DNA of 5,719 bases from an uncultured Bacteroidota bacterium (GTDB taxonomy: Bacteria > Bacteroidota > Bacteroidia > Chitinophagales > Chitinophagaceae): NCBI GenBank assembly GCA_946480675.1, contig CAMLKS010000184.1, positions 1 to 5,719 of the forward strand. Direction: 5' to 3'. Both the position numbers and the translations under genes were made by a program. Below, piece after piece: positions 4,645-5,719 of this stretch (position 1 is its first letter; every line of letters starts with the position of its first letter). The notes below the pieces were generated by a model. It was not told the origin of the DNA. It saw nothing but the letters and a program-made list of their open reading frames with translations, and ran no database searches.

Positions 4645-5719
4645 TCATTTGGTTGCTACCAGTGTATGCGGGGCACTGGCCACATACAGCTGTAGTTGGG
4701 TGATGGTATTCAGTATCGTATAGTTACTATAACGTCCTACCATATTGTCAGGGGCATCCAGTGCGGTATGTGCCACAGGTATGGGGGCTGTGCTGTGTTG
4801 TGCATTGTATTGCTTTATTTTCTCTTTCAGCTCCGCTATCAGCCTTGTACCCATGCTTTTAGCATCCATAAATGCCGGCCCTGTATTACCTTCTTCCATA
4901 AATATGCCTTTCTTCTCAAAATCATCAGGCATTGCTGGCATGCCTATCGCATTTTGCAGCACCAGCGATTTTATCTGCATACTGATGCTATTTATATCTG
5001 CCGCCAGTTTATCGGTATCCGTATTAGCGCCTTGCATTCGCTGCAACAATTGCTCGCTTTGCAACCAGCTATACATTTTCACTTCATGCATTCTATAGCT
5101 GGGTCTCGTATTCAGCATCAGGAATAAAAAACCTGTTGCCGCTACCAGCATGGTAGATGTGATAATGGTGTTTACCTTAGCTTCCGGTTTGCGGATACCT
5201 GTAAAAAAATAGATAGGTATCATCACAAAGAAAGACACGATAACAGTTGAAAACCACAGTACATTGGCACCCGGCCAGTGCTGTATGGTAAACAGGCAGG
5301 CCATACAGTATAAAAGCCCGGTTATTGTAGCACTGGTCACTACCAGTTTATCACGCTTACTACCCGATTCTTTTATTTTCAACGTAAGCATCAGTGGCAA
5401 AAAAAGAAAGCTGAATATGGCAATGCCCAACACCAGCAATACGCCGGCACCCGGCCAATGCATCCATTTAAAGAGGCTGCCGGTCACAAATGCCATTACC
5501 GATACCAGCCCGCTTACTATCATTGTTTTTCTCATTGCATAATAGTTTTTGAAGGTTAATAATTGGATGGTCTCTGCTTCTATCTCGCGCAGTTCTTTCT
5601 TGTAAAACTGCCGTACAGTCTTTCGATAGAAGTCCTCGAAATCTCCATCATCTTCGAGGTTTTGCTCAATGATGCAGCAGATATGATCCAGGAGGTTTAA
5701 CTGCAGGTCCTCCATTTCA
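4645..5719 (-). CDS. GldL-like multi-pass membrane protein with two HWPGA motifs (probably 5'-partial)
   Basis: At least 356 residues are visible (counting from the ATG at 5715). Residues 1-60 are a charged helical domain with LLDHICCIIEQNL, a prefix seen in Bacteroidota membrane proteins often encoded next to PadR-type regulators. Five likely membrane segments follow at about 62-83, 90-112, 123-145, 149-173 and 183-202. LFKWMHWPGA (81-90) and LFTIQHWPGA (141-150) sit at equivalent places 60 residues apart, so the helix pair was probably duplicated. HWPGA is a hallmark of GldL, the T9SS/gliding motor subunit, but no acidic residue lies in these helices, so proton conduction as in GldL is unlikely. 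The last 150 residues form a soluble, mostly helical domain without recognised motif, loosely like the start of GldM. The frame stays open to the window edge (GAA before the ATG), so the true start is probably further out. A terminator follows the stop. Confidence 0.8.
   Translation of the reverse strand, partial: EMEDLQLNLLDHICCIIEQNLEDDGDFEDFYRKTVRQFYKKELREIEAETIQLLTFKNYYAMRKTMIVSGLVSVMAFVTGSLFKWMHWPGAGVLLVLGIAIFSFLFLPLMLTLKIKESGSKRDKLVVTSATITGLLYCMACLFTIQHWPGANVLWFSTVIVSFFVMIPIYFFTGIRKPEAKVNTIITSTMLVAATGFLFLMLNTRPSYRMHEVKMYSWLQSEQLLQRMQGANTDTDKLAADINSISMQIKSLVLQNAIGMPAMPDDFEKKGIFMEEGNTGPAFMDAKSMGTRLIAELKEKIKQYNAQHSTAPIPVAHTALDAPDNMVGRYSNYTILNTITQLQLYVASAPHTLVATK

Noticed and set aside
4466..4648. 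A 60-residue open frame on the minus strand between the Cys-rich gene and the GldL-like gene
   Set aside because: It begins inside the end of the GldL-like gene and its 5' part encodes the terminator stem; the peptide has no domain-like pattern and no promoter or ribosome site is visible.
4696..5127. A 143-residue plus-strand frame opposite the GldL-like gene
   Set aside because: It is a shadow of the membrane-protein gene; the Cys/His-rich peptide has no recognisable domain.

Overview
The window looks like ordinary chromosome from a Bacteroidota bacterium, probably a member of the Chitinophagaceae or a close relative. The reasons are a type IX secretion C-terminal sorting domain (gene at 990-2465), signal peptides ending in Ala-Gln, near matches to the Bacteroidota promoter element TAnnTTTG, weak Shine-Dalgarno sequences, a GldL-like HWPGA membrane protein, and a moderate GC content with AT-rich gaps. 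No tRNA, rRNA, CRISPR array, insertion sequence, phage gene or recognisable defence system is visible.

Layout from left to right. A small cysteine-containing lipoprotein (88-321, +) converges on a secreted TonB-C-domain-like protein with a lysine-rich tail (318-854, -); their stop codons share a TTAA palindrome. A 135-bp divergent gap with a perfect 19-bp palindrome (927-945) separates the second gene from a large secreted protein of eight propeller-type repeats plus a T9SS sorting domain (990-2465, +). That gene overlaps by 6 bp the end of a small acidic cytosolic protein (2460-2693, -). A second divergent gap holds another 7-5-7 palindrome (2744-2762) and leads to an unrecognised 80-residue protein (2818-3060, +). 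A gap of about 290 bp (3061-3351) is full of TTTG/TGTTTG repeats at its left end and carries a plausible promoter at its right end for a VOC/PhnB-type glyoxalase-fold protein (3352-3852, +). A strong shared hairpin (3858-3895) separates that gene from a cysteine-rich exported protein (3922-4389, -). After about 255 bp with no supported gene comes a minus-strand terminator (4615-4636), and then a multi-pass membrane protein with two HWPGA motifs (4645 to the right edge, -), whose true start probably lies outside the window.

The genes do not form one long operon: strands alternate, and most genes seem to have their own promoter or terminator. Four of the eight products carry export signals (lipoprotein, TonB-like, T9SS cargo, Cys-rich secreted) and one is a membrane protein related to the T9SS/gliding motor component GldL, so the region leans towards the cell envelope. 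Nothing ties these genes into one pathway. The most interesting items are the GldL-like membrane protein with an appended helical domain, the regular eight-repeat T9SS cargo, and the unexplained TTTG-rich gap.
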